The position numbers were made by a program, and so were the translations under genes. The notes under the pieces are model-generated. The model had not been told where the DNA came from. It searched no databases and saw nothing but the letters and a program-made list of their open reading frames with translations. Below are positions 1-7,036 of a DNA stretch of 9,185 nucleotides, in pieces; the stretch's first letter is position 1; every line of letters starts with the position of its first letter. This stretch comes from Acidobacteriaceae bacterium (lineage in GTDB: Bacteria; Acidobacteriota; Terriglobia; Terriglobales; Acidobacteriaceae): contig JASHUF010000236.1 of assembly GCA_030040175.1 (NCBI GenBank), positions 1 to 9,185 of the forward strand, given 5' to 3'.

Positions 1-471
1 CAATCGGTCGACGACCTGATCCGCGACTTGAACCAGGTACCCGAAGACATTCGCGGCACGGTGCGCAACAACGGCGGCGGGCATTCGAACCACAGCGCTT
101 TCTGGAGGCTGATGGGTCCGGCCCAATCGCCGGGCATCGGCGGCGATGCGACCGGCGCCATTGCCGGCCAGATCAAAACCGACTTCGGCGACTTCGAGGC
201 CTTCAAGAAGACGTTCAACGAGACCACGGCCAAGCAGTTCGGATCGGGCTGGGGATGGCTGGTCTTGAGCGGCGGCAAGCTGAAGGTGATCACGACGCCC
301 AACCAGGATTCGCCGCTTGCGCAAGGGTTGTTTCCGATCCTGGGCAATGACGTGTGGGAGCATGCCTACTATCTGAAGTACCAGAACCGCCGTCCCGATT
401 ACCTGGCCGCGTGGTGGAACGTGGTCAACTGGGAGGAAGTGAACCGGCGGTTTGGGATCGCGAAGGGATAA
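1..471 (+). CDS. sodA: Superoxide dismutase, Mn type, C-terminal part (5' end cut by window)
   Basis: This is the C-terminal 156 codons of an Fe/Mn-family superoxide dismutase, which converts superoxide to oxygen and hydrogen peroxide. The reading frame is open from base 1, so the start and the first metal-ligand His lie upstream of the window. Within the fragment, [13 protein letters not shown] (residues 23-35) carries the second His ligand (H31). DVWEHAYY (117-124) carries the Asp (D117) and last His (H121) ligands. The C-terminal helix motif [10 protein letters not shown] is intact. The Gly-rich GGGH motif together with Gln in NQDSPL (Q102) is the arrangement typical of manganese enzymes; iron enzymes usually place the active-site Gln in the first motif. 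A cambialistic enzyme remains possible. The visible part carries no sign of damage. The next gene lies 126 nt downstream, beyond a repeat array, so co-transcription is uncertain. Confidence 0.95.
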   Translation, partial: QSVDDLIRDLNQVPEDIRGTVRNNGGGHSNHSAFWRLMGPAQSPGIGGDATGAIAGQIKTDFGDFEAFKKTFNETTAKQFGSGWGWLVLSGGKLKVITTPNQDSPLAQGLFPILGNDVWEHAYYLKYQNRRPDYLAAWWNVVNWEEVNRRFGIAKG

Positions 472-485
472 AGGAAGGCATCACG

Positions 486-577
486 TTTCAGGTTTCAGGT
501 GTCAGGTGTCAGGGGTCAGACCTTCCATCTTGTCCACGAACCGCTGAGTCCTGAAACCTGACCCCTGACCCCTGTTT
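486..577. repeat. Heptamer tandem repeats in two inverted blocks
   Basis: The left block (486-520) is five consecutive 7-bp units: TTTCAGG, TTTCAGG, TGTCAGG, TGTCAGG, GGTCAGA. The right block (550-577) holds four units in opposite orientation: CCTGAAA, CCTGACC, CCTGACC, CCTGTTT. The core is NNTCAGG, varying at the first two bases. A spacer of about 29 nt separates the blocks. They are complementary over roughly 24 bp with scattered mismatches, so transcribed RNA could form an imperfect long hairpin between the dismutase stop and the next start. There is no clean U-tract, so it is not a standard terminator. It may be a dispersed intergenic repeat of this lineage, but copies elsewhere cannot be seen from this window. 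Confidence 0.8.
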
Positions 578-597
578 TCGAGTCTAACCAGGCAGGA

Positions 598-1326
598 GTG
601 TTTCAGGGACCGGTGCGGACTTTTGCCTTGCTCTCCCTCGCGGGAGTTGTTGCCTTGTCTCCAGCGCTGCCGGCGAGGGCGCAAAGCGGGAGCTTTATCC
701 TCGCGCAGCACGGCCATGCCGTGGGCACGGCTTCGTATCAATTTACGGCCGGCGCGCATGGCTACGACTCAACGTCTGTGGTGCGCGTGGCCATGCAGGG
801 ACTGGACTACGCGCTCTCGAAGACGGAGCGGCTCTCGGCGGCGAACCATCTCCGGCATGTGCTTCTGAGCGCTACGGTGAACGGCTCGGCGGTGACGGTG
901 GTGGCCAGGCCGGATGCGGCGCAGATTCTCTTGAACATTTCCGCCAGCGGGCACAGCACCACGACGCGGCTGGCCGCGCACGCGGGCGCGGTGTTTCTGC
1001 CCGACTTCGATCCCGGAGCGCTGGAGACACTGCTGGCGCTGGCCGTGGCCCAGAACAATCGCGATCTGTGGGCGATTCTGCCCAAGAAGGCGGGATCGAT
1101 TGAGCCGGTCGTGCTCGCGACTTATCCCGACGGACAGGGAACGCTGGGGGGAAAGACGATCATCGTGCACCACCTGGTGGCGACGATTGCGGGGACGCAC
1201 ACCGATCTCTTTTCCGGACCCGACAATCAACTGCTGCAGGCGGAGCTGCCGCAGGAGGGGTTTGCGCTGGTGCGCAAGGGATTCGTGCTCAAGCCGCCGC
1301 CGAAGCCGATTGCGCCGGCCGAGTGA
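598..1326 (+). CDS. Secreted protein of unknown function (possibly DUF3108-like)
   Basis: A 242-aa protein with a clear Sec signal peptide: basic residue at R7, hydrophobic core at about 9-24, and an ARA|QS cleavage site after A28. The mature part alternates short beta-like strands and ends in a Pro/Lys-rich tail (KPPPKP). The sequence order (early strand pair, a DPGALETLLALA helix, a P-rich segment, then LFSGPDNQLLQAELP and a final strand) loosely recalls DUF3108-type periplasmic beta-barrel-like proteins; this is a resemblance, not an identification. No catalytic motif was recognised. The start is uncertain. GTG at 598 overlaps the last base of the best purine run (AGGAG, 594-598), and an in-frame GTG at 613 would follow AGGGA (605-609) by only 3 nt. 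Either start leaves a signal peptide. Confidence 0.75.
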   Translation: MFQGPVRTFALLSLAGVVALSPALPARAQSGSFILAQHGHAVGTASYQFTAGAHGYDSTSVVRVAMQGLDYALSKTERLSAANHLRHVLLSATVNGSAVTVVARPDAAQILLNISASGHSTTTRLAAHAGAVFLPDFDPGALETLLALAVAQNNRDLWAILPKKAGSIEPVVLATYPDGQGTLGGKTIIVHHLVATIAGTHTDLFSGPDNQLLQAELPQEGFALVRKGFVLKPPPKPIAPAE

Positions 1327-1378
1327 GGCGGCGCGGTTTTCCCGGTGAAGATTGTTGGCTGAACCAGGGCTCCGTCCT

Positions 1379-1391
1379 GCGGGCCTCCCGC
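1379..1391 (+). other. Short GC hairpin after the secreted-protein gene
   Basis: GCGGG and CCCGC flank a CCT loop, giving a 5-bp stem 52 nt after the stop at 1326. No T-run follows, so if it terminates transcription it does so weakly or with Rho. It is the only stem seen close behind this gene. Confidence 0.2.
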
Positions 1392-1459
1392 GTCCCGAAT
1401 CAAGAAGCAGATGCCGTTCCCACCCTGCCCGCTGCATGATAGAGTGACCGTCGAACGCC

Positions 1460-1473
1460 GGAACCGTGGTTCC
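1460..1473 (+). promoter_or_regulatory. Inverted repeat upstream of the signalling operon (possible operator)
   Basis: GGAACC and GGTTCC are perfect 6-bp arms around a GT centre, about 57 nt before the chosen kinase start. Its position suits a regulator site or leader hairpin, but no protein family is indicated, and no convincing -35/-10 pair was found in 1327-1500. Confidence 0.25.
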
Positions 1474-1500
1474 TTCGCGTGCAGTCTCCACCAATCGGCG

Positions 1501-1535
1501 CGGGGAGGGTCCATGAGCGGGGAGGGGTTCATGAA
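1501..1535 (+). promoter_or_regulatory. Duplicated ribosome binding site and start codon
   Basis: Two near-identical tandem units occur, CGGGGAGGGTCCATGAG (1501-1517) and CGGGGAGGGGTTCATGAA (1518-1535). Each contains GGAGG followed by an ATG, with 4-nt and 5-nt spacers. The ATGs (1513 and 1531) are in the same frame, 18 nt apart. Either could start the kinase; 1531 was chosen for its slightly better spacing. Confidence 0.65.
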
Positions 1536-2676
1536 TGGGTCAGATCGCGCTGCCGGCAGATCCATCGCCCGTCGATTCCCGGGTTCGCTGCAGCTGAAGA
1601 ATCTTCGGGGCTACGGGCTTGCCATCCTGTGCGTGGCGGCGGCATTGGGGGCCGCTCTCCTGCTCCGGCACTCTAATTTTCGCGATATCGCTGTCTCCCT
1701 GTTTCTTTTTGCCGTAGCAACCACCTCATGGAACGCAGGACGAGGCCCCGCCGTCCTGGCCGTTCTGTTGTCCCAAATCTGTTTTGACTATTTTTTCCTG
1801 CCGCCCATTTACAGCCTGAACATTGACAAGTCGGACATACCATCTTTTGTCATCTTCGCCTCCTTTGCTTCGCTCGTTTCCTGGTTCAGCGCCAAGCGCC
1901 GGCGGGTAGAAAGAGACCTTCTCGGCGCCCGCGACGAGCTTAAGACGGTGAATCAGGAGCTGGCCCGGAGGTCTGCCGCACTCGAAGCCAGCAATAAGGA
2001 ACTGGAAGCGTTTGCGTATTCCATCTCCCACGATCTGCGTGCGCCGCTGCGCCACATGGCCGGGTTCGCAGAGCTGCTGCGCAAGAGCGGAGAGGCATCG
2101 CTCAACGAGAAGAGCCGGCGCTATCTGGCGATGATTCTGGAGGCGGCAAACCGGATGGGCGCGCTGATCGACGACCTGCTCGCGTTTTCCCGGCTGAGCC
2201 GGGCTGAGGCGCACTACGCCCCTGTCGACCTTGAGCAGGTCGTCCAGGAGGCGATGACGGAGATTCGGCAGGACCTGAATGAGCGCCGCATCGCCTGGAA
2301 AATTGACTCTTTGCCGCAATGGTATGGAGACCGCTCGATGTTGCGGCTGGCGATGGTCAACCTGATTTCCAATGCAGTAAAATTCACCCGCACACGGCCA
2401 GACGCTGAAATTGAGATCGGTTGCCGGGAGCGGCAGGGCGATCGCGTGGTGTTGTTTGTGCGCGATAATGGCGTAGGATTTGACATGAAGTATGCCCACA
2501 AGCTGTTCGGTGTGTTTCAGCGGCTTCACCCGCAGGAGGCTTTCGAGGGTACCGGGATTGGATTGGCCACGGTGCAGCGGATCATACACCGCCATGGGGG
2601 GCAGGTGTGGGCGGAGAGCAAGATCGAAGGCGGCGCCACCTTTTACTTCTCACTTTCGAAGATGGGATCGAACTGA
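1531..2676 (+). CDS. Membrane sensor histidine kinase with KdpD-like (DUF4118) four-helix domain
   Basis: A 381-aa sensor kinase for a two-component or phosphorelay system at the inner membrane. Four hydrophobic segments (about 28-46, 52-68, 72-90, 103-119) form a compact module resembling the DUF4118 region of KdpD, including the internal FDYFFLPPIYS motif. A charged stop-transfer (KRRR) and a coiled coil (about 121-160) follow. The dimerisation/phosphoacceptor motif is SISHDLRAPLRH with H167. The ATPase domain has an N box (N277/N281), G1 DNGVGFD (312-318), an F box (FGVFQRL) and G2 GTGIGL (340-345), so the protein looks catalytically complete. There is no large periplasmic sensor domain. 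The H box and F box resemble kinases of the phytochrome type that pair with Rcp1-like regulators, consistent with the next gene 3 nt downstream. Longer starts at 1513 or 1411 are open; the stretch from 1411 looks non-coding. Confidence 0.92.
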   Translation: MNGSDRAAGRSIARRFPGSLQLKNLRGYGLAILCVAAALGAALLLRHSNFRDIAVSLFLFAVATTSWNAGRGPAVLAVLLSQICFDYFFLPPIYSLNIDKSDIPSFVIFASFASLVSWFSAKRRRVERDLLGARDELKTVNQELARRSAALEASNKELEAFAYSISHDLRAPLRHMAGFAELLRKSGEASLNEKSRRYLAMILEAANRMGALIDDLLAFSRLSRAEAHYAPVDLEQVVQEAMTEIRQDLNERRIAWKIDSLPQWYGDRSMLRLAMVNLISNAVKFTRTRPDAEIEIGCRERQGDRVVLFVRDNGVGFDMKYAHKLFGVFQRLHPQEAFEGTGIGLATVQRIIHRHGGQVWAESKIEGGATFYFSLSKMGSN

Positions 2677-2679
2677 CCT

Positions 2680-3132
2680 ATGGAGAACCTGGGACGGATC
2701 CTGCTGGTGGAAGACGACCCTAAGGACGTCGAGCTTACGCTCACGGCGCTGGATGAATACAATCTCGCGAACGAGGTTGTGGTCGCCAGCGACGGAGAAC
2801 AGGCGCTGGATTATCTCTACTGCCGCGGAAAGTTCGCGGAGCGCGGGCCCGAGAATCCCGCGGTTCTGCTTCTCGACCTGAAACTGCCCAAGGTGGACGG
2901 ACTCGAAATCCTGAAACAACTCAAGGCGGACGGGAAACTGAGGATGATTCCGGTGGTTGTGCTCACGTCGTCCCGCGAAGAACGGGATATGCTGACCAGC
3001 TATCAGCTCGGCGTCAACGCCTACGTGGTGAAGCCGGTGGACTTCCATGAGTTCGTAAACGCCGTCAGAGAACTGGGAGTTTTTTGGGCGGTGATCAACG
3101 AGCCGCCGCCTGGGAGCGCGAGCAAGCACTGA
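2680..3132 (+). CDS. Single-domain response regulator, Rcp1 type
   Basis: A 150-aa stand-alone receiver domain that would accept phosphate from a partner kinase and pass it on or act by protein contact. The receiver residues are all present: acidic pair D12/D13, phosphoacceptor D66 in LLLDLKLPKVDG, T96 in VVLTSS, and K118 in VVKPV. The long insertion LDYLYCRGKFAERGPENP before the D66 strand and the C-terminal FW..IN.PPP segment are typical of the Rcp1 subfamily that partners phytochrome-like kinases. There is no DNA-binding domain. The 3-nt gap after the upstream kinase and 1-nt gap before the next gene, with no strong ribosome binding site of its own, suggest translational coupling. It is the likely direct target of one or both flanking kinases. 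Confidence 0.93.
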   Translation: MENLGRILLVEDDPKDVELTLTALDEYNLANEVVVASDGEQALDYLYCRGKFAERGPENPAVLLLDLKLPKVDGLEILKQLKADGKLRMIPVVVLTSSREERDMLTSYQLGVNAYVVKPVDFHEFVNAVRELGVFWAVINEPPPGSASKH

Positions 3133-3133
3133 C

Positions 3134-5032
3134 ATGGGAGCGATCAATTCCCCTTTACGCATTCTCCATGTGGAAGATGATGTCGCCGACGCGGAGTTGA
3201 CACGGGATCTGTTGGAGTCGAGCGGCATCGCCTGCAGCCTTACCCGCGTGGAGACGGAATCCAGCCTGCTCAGGGCATTGCGGCAGGAGGAATTCGACCT
3301 GGTTCTGGCGGATTACTCGCTCCCCTCCTTCGACGGGGGCACAGCCCTGCGCCTGGTGCGGGAGCAGCGGCCGAATCTGCCCTTTATCTTCGTTTCCGGA
3401 ACCATGGGCGAAGAGGTGGCCATCGATGCTCTCAAGCTGGGCGCCACCGACTATGTTTTGAAGACGCGCATGTCCCGTCTTGTGCCCGCGGTGCATCGCG
3501 CCCTCCGCGAAGCGCGGGAGAGGAGCGAGCTTGAGCGCGCCGAAAGCGAGCTCCGGGAGCGCGAATCCAAGATACGGCGGCTGGTGGACGCCAACATTGT
3601 CGGCATCCTGATCTCCAATCTCGACGGCCGGATCATCGAAGCCAACGATGCTTTTCTGCAGATCATCGGTTACACGCGCGGCGACCTTGCGGAGGGAGGT
3701 CTTCACTGGCCGGAGCTGACTCCTCCCGAGTGGCAGGCGGCGAGCAAACGCGCCGCGGACGAGCTCGCCGCAACCGGCGTTTGCGAGCTCTTCGAGAAGC
3801 AGTACGTGCGCCGCGACGGAACGCGGGTGCCGGTTCTGGTAGCCGCGGCGGCGATCGAAGGGGAAAAGGGCGAGAATGTGGCCTTTGTGCTGGACCTCAC
3901 GGAACGCAAGCGCGCCGAGGAGGCCGCGCGCCGAAGCGAACGGGAGCTTCGCGACGTGATTGAAACCATTCCGGCGATCGTATGGATTGCCCGGCCCGAT
4001 GGCTCCAATGAGTTTGCCAATCAGCGGTGGGCGGAGTATACCGGGATTTCCATCACTCTCGCGCTGGACTCCGGCTGGCACTCGGCCATCCATCCGGAAG
4101 ACCTGGGCCGGTATCGCGCGAGCTGGCATGCCAGCATCTCGGCAGCGGCACCGTTCGAGGAGGAGGTTCGCTTTCGCGGCGCCGACGGGGAGTATCGCTG
4201 GTTCGTGATTCGCGGGGTGCCGCTGCGCGACGAATCGGGAATGATCCGGAGATGGTACGGGATCATGACCGACATTGAAGATCGCAAGCGTGCCCGGCAA
4301 CTGGAGGCCGATCTCGCGCATGTGAACCGGATCAGCATGCTGGGCGAGCTGGTGGCTTCCCTCGCGCACGAGCTCAAGCAGCCCATCTCCGCGGCAATCA
4401 CCAATGCGGGCGCGTGCCTGCGCTGGCTTGTTCGCGATCAACCCGCGGTGAAAGAGGCGTGCGAAGCCGCCAGCGCAATGGTGGACGATGGAAAGCGCGC
4501 CAATGCCATCATCGACCGCCTGTGGTCGCTTTACAAGAACTCTCCTCCGGAGCGCGAGCTGGTCGATGTGAACGATGTGATCCGGGAGATGCTCCTGCTT
4601 CTGCGCGAAGAGGCCATTGGCTACTCGATCTCAATGAGCGCCCGGTTGGCCGGCTGCCTGCCCAGGGTGGCCGCGGACCGGGTGCAATTGCAGCAGGTGC
4701 TCATGAACCTGATTCTCAATGGCCTGGAGGCCATGAAGGACTCGGGCGGGGAGCTCAGCGTCACGTCGCAAATGGAGAAGAGCGGGCAATTGCTGGTCTC
4801 GGTGACAGACGCCGGAGTGGGACTTCCCGCCGGGAAGGCAGACCAGATCTTCAGCGCGTTCTATACCACCAAGCTTCAAGGGAGCGGCATGGGACTGGCG
4901 ATCAGCCGCTCGATTGTGGAATCGCACGGCGGCCGTCTTTGGGCCACGGCGAATTCCGGACCCGGCGCGACCTTCCATTTCAACTTGCCCACGGCAGCGG
5001 AGAAACTGAAGCTTTCGGCAGCCGGAGCGTGA
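3134..5032 (+). CDS. REC-PAS-PAS sensor histidine kinase, soluble
   Basis: A 632-aa cytoplasmic kinase with an N-terminal receiver. Receiver domain (about 8-125): D15/D16, phosphoacceptor D60 in LADYSLPS, S88 and K110. A charged helix (126-150) leads to PAS 1 (about 148-258, NLDGRIIEANDAF) and PAS 2 (about 270-388, including a PAC-like FRGADGEYRWFVIRGVPL stretch). HisKA follows with H412 in SLAHELKQPIS, then HATPase_c with N525/N529, G1 DAGVGLP (from D559) and G2 GSGMGL (583-588). No transmembrane segment is present. The H box and FSAFYTTK motif resemble the FixL/DctB-like kinase group, different from the first kinase of the operon. The receiver-first order means phosphorylation could gate kinase activity, so the upstream kinase may feed this protein. 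No haem- or flavin-binding PAS signature was identified. The start ATG is 1 nt after the previous stop. Confidence 0.94.
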   Translation: MGAINSPLRILHVEDDVADAELTRDLLESSGIACSLTRVETESSLLRALRQEEFDLVLADYSLPSFDGGTALRLVREQRPNLPFIFVSGTMGEEVAIDALKLGATDYVLKTRMSRLVPAVHRALREARERSELERAESELRERESKIRRLVDANIVGILISNLDGRIIEANDAFLQIIGYTRGDLAEGGLHWPELTPPEWQAASKRAADELAATGVCELFEKQYVRRDGTRVPVLVAAAAIEGEKGENVAFVLDLTERKRAEEAARRSERELRDVIETIPAIVWIARPDGSNEFANQRWAEYTGISITLALDSGWHSAIHPEDLGRYRASWHASISAAAPFEEEVRFRGADGEYRWFVIRGVPLRDESGMIRRWYGIMTDIEDRKRARQLEADLAHVNRISMLGELVASLAHELKQPISAAITNAGACLRWLVRDQPAVKEACEAASAMVDDGKRANAIIDRLWSLYKNSPPERELVDVNDVIREMLLLLREEAIGYSISMSARLAGCLPRVAADRVQLQQVLMNLILNGLEAMKDSGGELSVTSQMEKSGQLLVSVTDAGVGLPAGKADQIFSAFYTTKLQGSGMGLAISRSIVESHGGRLWATANSGPGATFHFNLPTAAEKLKLSAAGA

Positions 5033-5106
5033 AGTCTCTGGTCATCGCTCGCAGTGAACGGTAAAGCGGGAGCGCGGGCATCCGGACGGCAGCAGCCTTC
5101 TGCATT

Positions 5107-5125
5107 TGTTCACAATCTGTTCACA
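5107..5125. repeat. Two direct copies of TGTTCACA one helical turn apart
   Basis: TGTTCACA occurs at 5107-5114 and again at 5118-5125, an 11-bp period that would place both copies on the same face of the helix. It lies between the ends of two convergent genes (stops at 5032 on + and 5135 on -). No strong terminator hairpin was seen in this 102-nt gap, so the pair may be a protein-binding site or coincidence. Confidence 0.45.
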
Positions 5126-5134
5126 CACGCGCAC

Positions 5135-6481
5135 TCAGTTGCGGAAGTATTTGCCGTGGCCGCCGTTGGCCCAGGGGTCGTAGTGCAGAGCGAAGCTGGC
5201 GCGCGCCTGCGTGCTGGGGTGGTCGTTGAACCAGAACTGGACAAACGGATTCGGATCGGGGTCGTCGAGCCAGGCCTTGCCGAGGTCGTTGAAGGCGGCG
5301 GCGACGGTTTTCTGCGGATCGGGGACGATGCCGTGAATGGCCTCCTGGCCGTAGATGTCGGCCTGGTGCTCGAAGTGGCGGCTGAAGGCGTTGCCGGCCG
5401 GCTCAAGCAGGAAAGCGGCGATGGAGACAGCGAAAAGGAGGACCACGAAGCCGGTGCGCGAGGCTAGATCGGGCGCGCCCCAGCGCGCGCCGCGGCGGCG
5501 GATGAGCCACGCGGCGAAGGCCGCGCAGCCCCAGTAGACGAAGAAGAGGCCCGCGGCGGAGCCCGCGATCATCTTGGGAATGTGGTTGAGGACGTAGTGG
5601 CCGGTTTCGTGGCCGAAGATGAAGAGGATTTCGTCGTCGGGGATACGGCTGGCGGTGTTGTCCCAGACCACGATGCGCTTGGTGGCGCCGAGGCCGGTGA
5701 CGTAGGCGTTCAGGCCGTTGGTCTTCTCGCTGGCCTTCATCAGGAACATGCGCTCGGACGGGATGCCCGTCCCCGTGCGGGTAACGATTTTTTCCAACTC
5801 CTGGACGAGTGCCGGATGATTCTTAGAAAGCGGTTCGAACTGAAAGAAGAGCGGCTCGGCGAGCGGCTCCACCAGGAGGAGCAGAACCAGGAGGGGCAGC
5901 GTGACCAGCCAGATGCCGAACCAGTAGCGGCGGGGCCACTTGCGCACGATCCAGTGGAAGAAAAGCAGGAGCAGGGTGCCGACAACGAAGGTGAGGCCGA
6001 GGGCCTTGGCTTGGTCAGCGAACCAGCTGCCCCAGGCTTCCACGCTGATCTGGTAACTGCGCTCGAAGTGGTGGCCAACCATGGCGAGAGGCAGGGCAGC
6101 GAGCCAGGTGAAGAAAAAGAACGAGAGGAAGAAGTACGCGCCCTGCACCGAGCGGCGGCGCGAGCGGCGCTGCGCCCAGGCCTCGATGCGGGCCCAGCCG
6201 CCGAAGCCCAGCAGAAGCCAGAGAAAGACGATGCTCCAGAGGGAGCCGGCGATGTCGAGAATATTGCGAATGCGGGCGAGAGCGGTGGCGCGGGCGAGCT
6301 TGTCCGGCGAGAGTGTGTAAGCCTGTGCGGGACTGGACGCGGGGCCGGCGTTGCTGGTTGCGGAAGCGGAGGGCGGCGACGCGGGCGCCGGATGGTCGGG
6401 AGATTGCGTGGAAGAAGGGGACAGCGGAGCAAGAAGCAGGACGGAGCCGAGCAGAAGCAGACAGCGGCAGACAAATCGCAT
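5135..6481 (-). CDS. M48 family membrane metalloprotease, Ste24-like
   Basis: A 448-aa zinc metalloprotease of the inner membrane. The catalytic motif is HETGH (H291, E292, H295), with the third zinc ligand E371 in FEHQAD (the usual ExxxD arrangement, D375). The DNTASRIPDDEILFIFGHE context and the late NDHPSTQAR segment are Ste24-like. Order: a hydrophobic N-terminal segment or signal (about 1-20), a Pro/Ala/Ser-rich linker (about 21-57), four helices (about 73-97, 115-137, 160-179, 186-213), the active-site region, then two more helices (about 303-327 and 343-366) that bracket the catalytic pocket. Eukaryotic relatives cleave CAAX prenyl proteins; bacterial members usually act in envelope protein quality control, which is the likelier role here. 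The start lacks a strong ribosome binding site. It probably follows the DUF1761-like gene in one transcript (44-nt gap). Confidence 0.93.
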   Translation of the reverse strand: MRFVCRCLLLLGSVLLLAPLSPSSTQSPDHPAPASPPSASATSNAGPASSPAQAYTLSPDKLARATALARIRNILDIAGSLWSIVFLWLLLGFGGWARIEAWAQRRSRRRSVQGAYFFLSFFFFTWLAALPLAMVGHHFERSYQISVEAWGSWFADQAKALGLTFVVGTLLLLFFHWIVRKWPRRYWFGIWLVTLPLLVLLLLVEPLAEPLFFQFEPLSKNHPALVQELEKIVTRTGTGIPSERMFLMKASEKTNGLNAYVTGLGATKRIVVWDNTASRIPDDEILFIFGHETGHYVLNHIPKMIAGSAAGLFFVYWGCAAFAAWLIRRRGARWGAPDLASRTGFVVLLFAVSIAAFLLEPAGNAFSRHFEHQADIYGQEAIHGIVPDPQKTVAAAFNDLGKAWLDDPDPNPFVQFWFNDHPSTQARASFALHYDPWANGGHGKYFRN

Positions 6482-6525
6482 CGGGAGGTGCCTCAGGGTT
6501 CAAAAAAATATTTGCGCGATCATTT

Positions 6526-6954
6526 CTATTTCTTTTTCCAGCCGCCGACGATGGCTCCCATGAGCACCATGCCGATGAGCCAGAAGCCGGTGTTGATGGC
6601 GAAGATGGCATAGCTGCGGACTTCGAAGACGTACTCGGTAGCGTAGGTAGTGAGCACGCAGCCGGCCCAGAGCGTGGCGGCCATCTTAATGCCGCGCCAC
6701 GCGGTCTGCTCGCCGGTGAGCTGGGTGAAGGCGGAGAGGGTGGCGGCAAGGAGCGCCGCCGCGAGCAGGGCCGTGCCGCATTGCAGCCAGAGACTGGCGC
6801 CGGTTGACTCCAGCCATTGCCGGTTGTGGCCGATTCCCTTGAGCCAGGCATTCAAGAAAAACGCGTACCAGATGGTTTCAAAGAGAAAGCCGGCGATGGC
6901 AGCAACGAGGATGGCGAGAAGGTTTTGGCGTACGCGAGGCTGGCCGGCCGGCAT
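6526..6954 (-). CDS. Small four-helix membrane protein, DUF1761-like
   Basis: A 142-aa integral membrane protein with four hydrophobic segments (about 11-34, 54-78, 88-108, 115-136) and a Lys-rich C-terminus (GWKKK). The layout, with ETIWYAFFLNAWLKG after helix 1 and an internal amphipathic loop before W86-RGIK, resembles DUF1761 proteins, whose function is unknown. The start was set at 6954 because AGGAG sits 6 nt upstream; a 20-codon longer frame from 7014 has no such site. It precedes the M48 protease by 44 nt on the same strand, so the two are likely co-expressed, and it could be a partner or merely a neighbour. Confidence 0.8.
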   Translation of the reverse strand: MPAGQPRVRQNLLAILVAAIAGFLFETIWYAFFLNAWLKGIGHNRQWLESTGASLWLQCGTALLAAALLAATLSAFTQLTGEQTAWRGIKMAATLWAGCVLTTYATEYVFEVRSYAIFAINTGFWLIGMVLMGAIVGGWKKK

Positions 6955-6960
6955 GGCGCT

Positions 6961-6965
6961 CTCCT
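6961..6965 (-). promoter_or_regulatory. Ribosome binding site deciding the DUF1761-like start
   Basis: On the minus strand AAAGGAG precedes ATG (6954-6952) with 6 nt between AGGAG and the start codon, the best Shine-Dalgarno match on this strand in the window. Confidence 0.75.
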
Positions 6966-7002
6966 TTCGACGCTGCGCACCGCACTTGGTGAGGCTGGCG
7001 GC

Positions 7003-7008
7003 ATTGTA
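7003..7008 (-). promoter_or_regulatory. Possible -10 element for the DUF1761/M48 pair
   Basis: TACAAT (5 of 6 to TATAAT, minus strand) lies in the 82-nt gap after the GH105 stop and would start RNA about 40 nt before the DUF1761-like ATG. No matching -35 was found at 16-18 bp, so it may be chance and read-through from GH105 is also possible. Confidence 0.3.
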
Positions 7009-7036
7009 CGGCATGAGCGGAGAAGGCGCGCTTACG

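Noticed and set aside
486..577. CRISPR-like array
   Set aside because: Units are 7 bp, contiguous and partly inverted, with no unique spacers between them.
1411..1530. Longer N-terminus for the membrane kinase starting at 1411
   Set aside because: The added 40 residues have no membrane or domain character, the stretch contains an inverted repeat, and two good GGAGG-ATG sites occur at 1504-1533.
1726..2595. A 289-codon minus-strand frame opposite the membrane kinase
   Set aside because: It is a shadow of the kinase gene, with no domain or ribosome binding site.
3155..4441. A 428-codon open frame on the minus strand opposite the REC-PAS-PAS kinase
   Set aside because: It lies wholly inside a gene with unmistakable receiver, PAS and kinase motifs. 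Its protein has no recognisable domain and reflects high GC at third codon positions.
5033..5134. Intrinsic terminator between the convergent genes
   Set aside because: Only a 4-bp GCAG/CTGC stem with no T-run was found, which is too weak to call.
5582..6613. A 343-codon open frame on the plus strand opposite the M48 protease
   Set aside because: The composition is Glu/Gly/Ala/Arg-rich low complexity, mirroring the hydrophobic codons of the protease; the minus strand carries HETGH and membrane helices.
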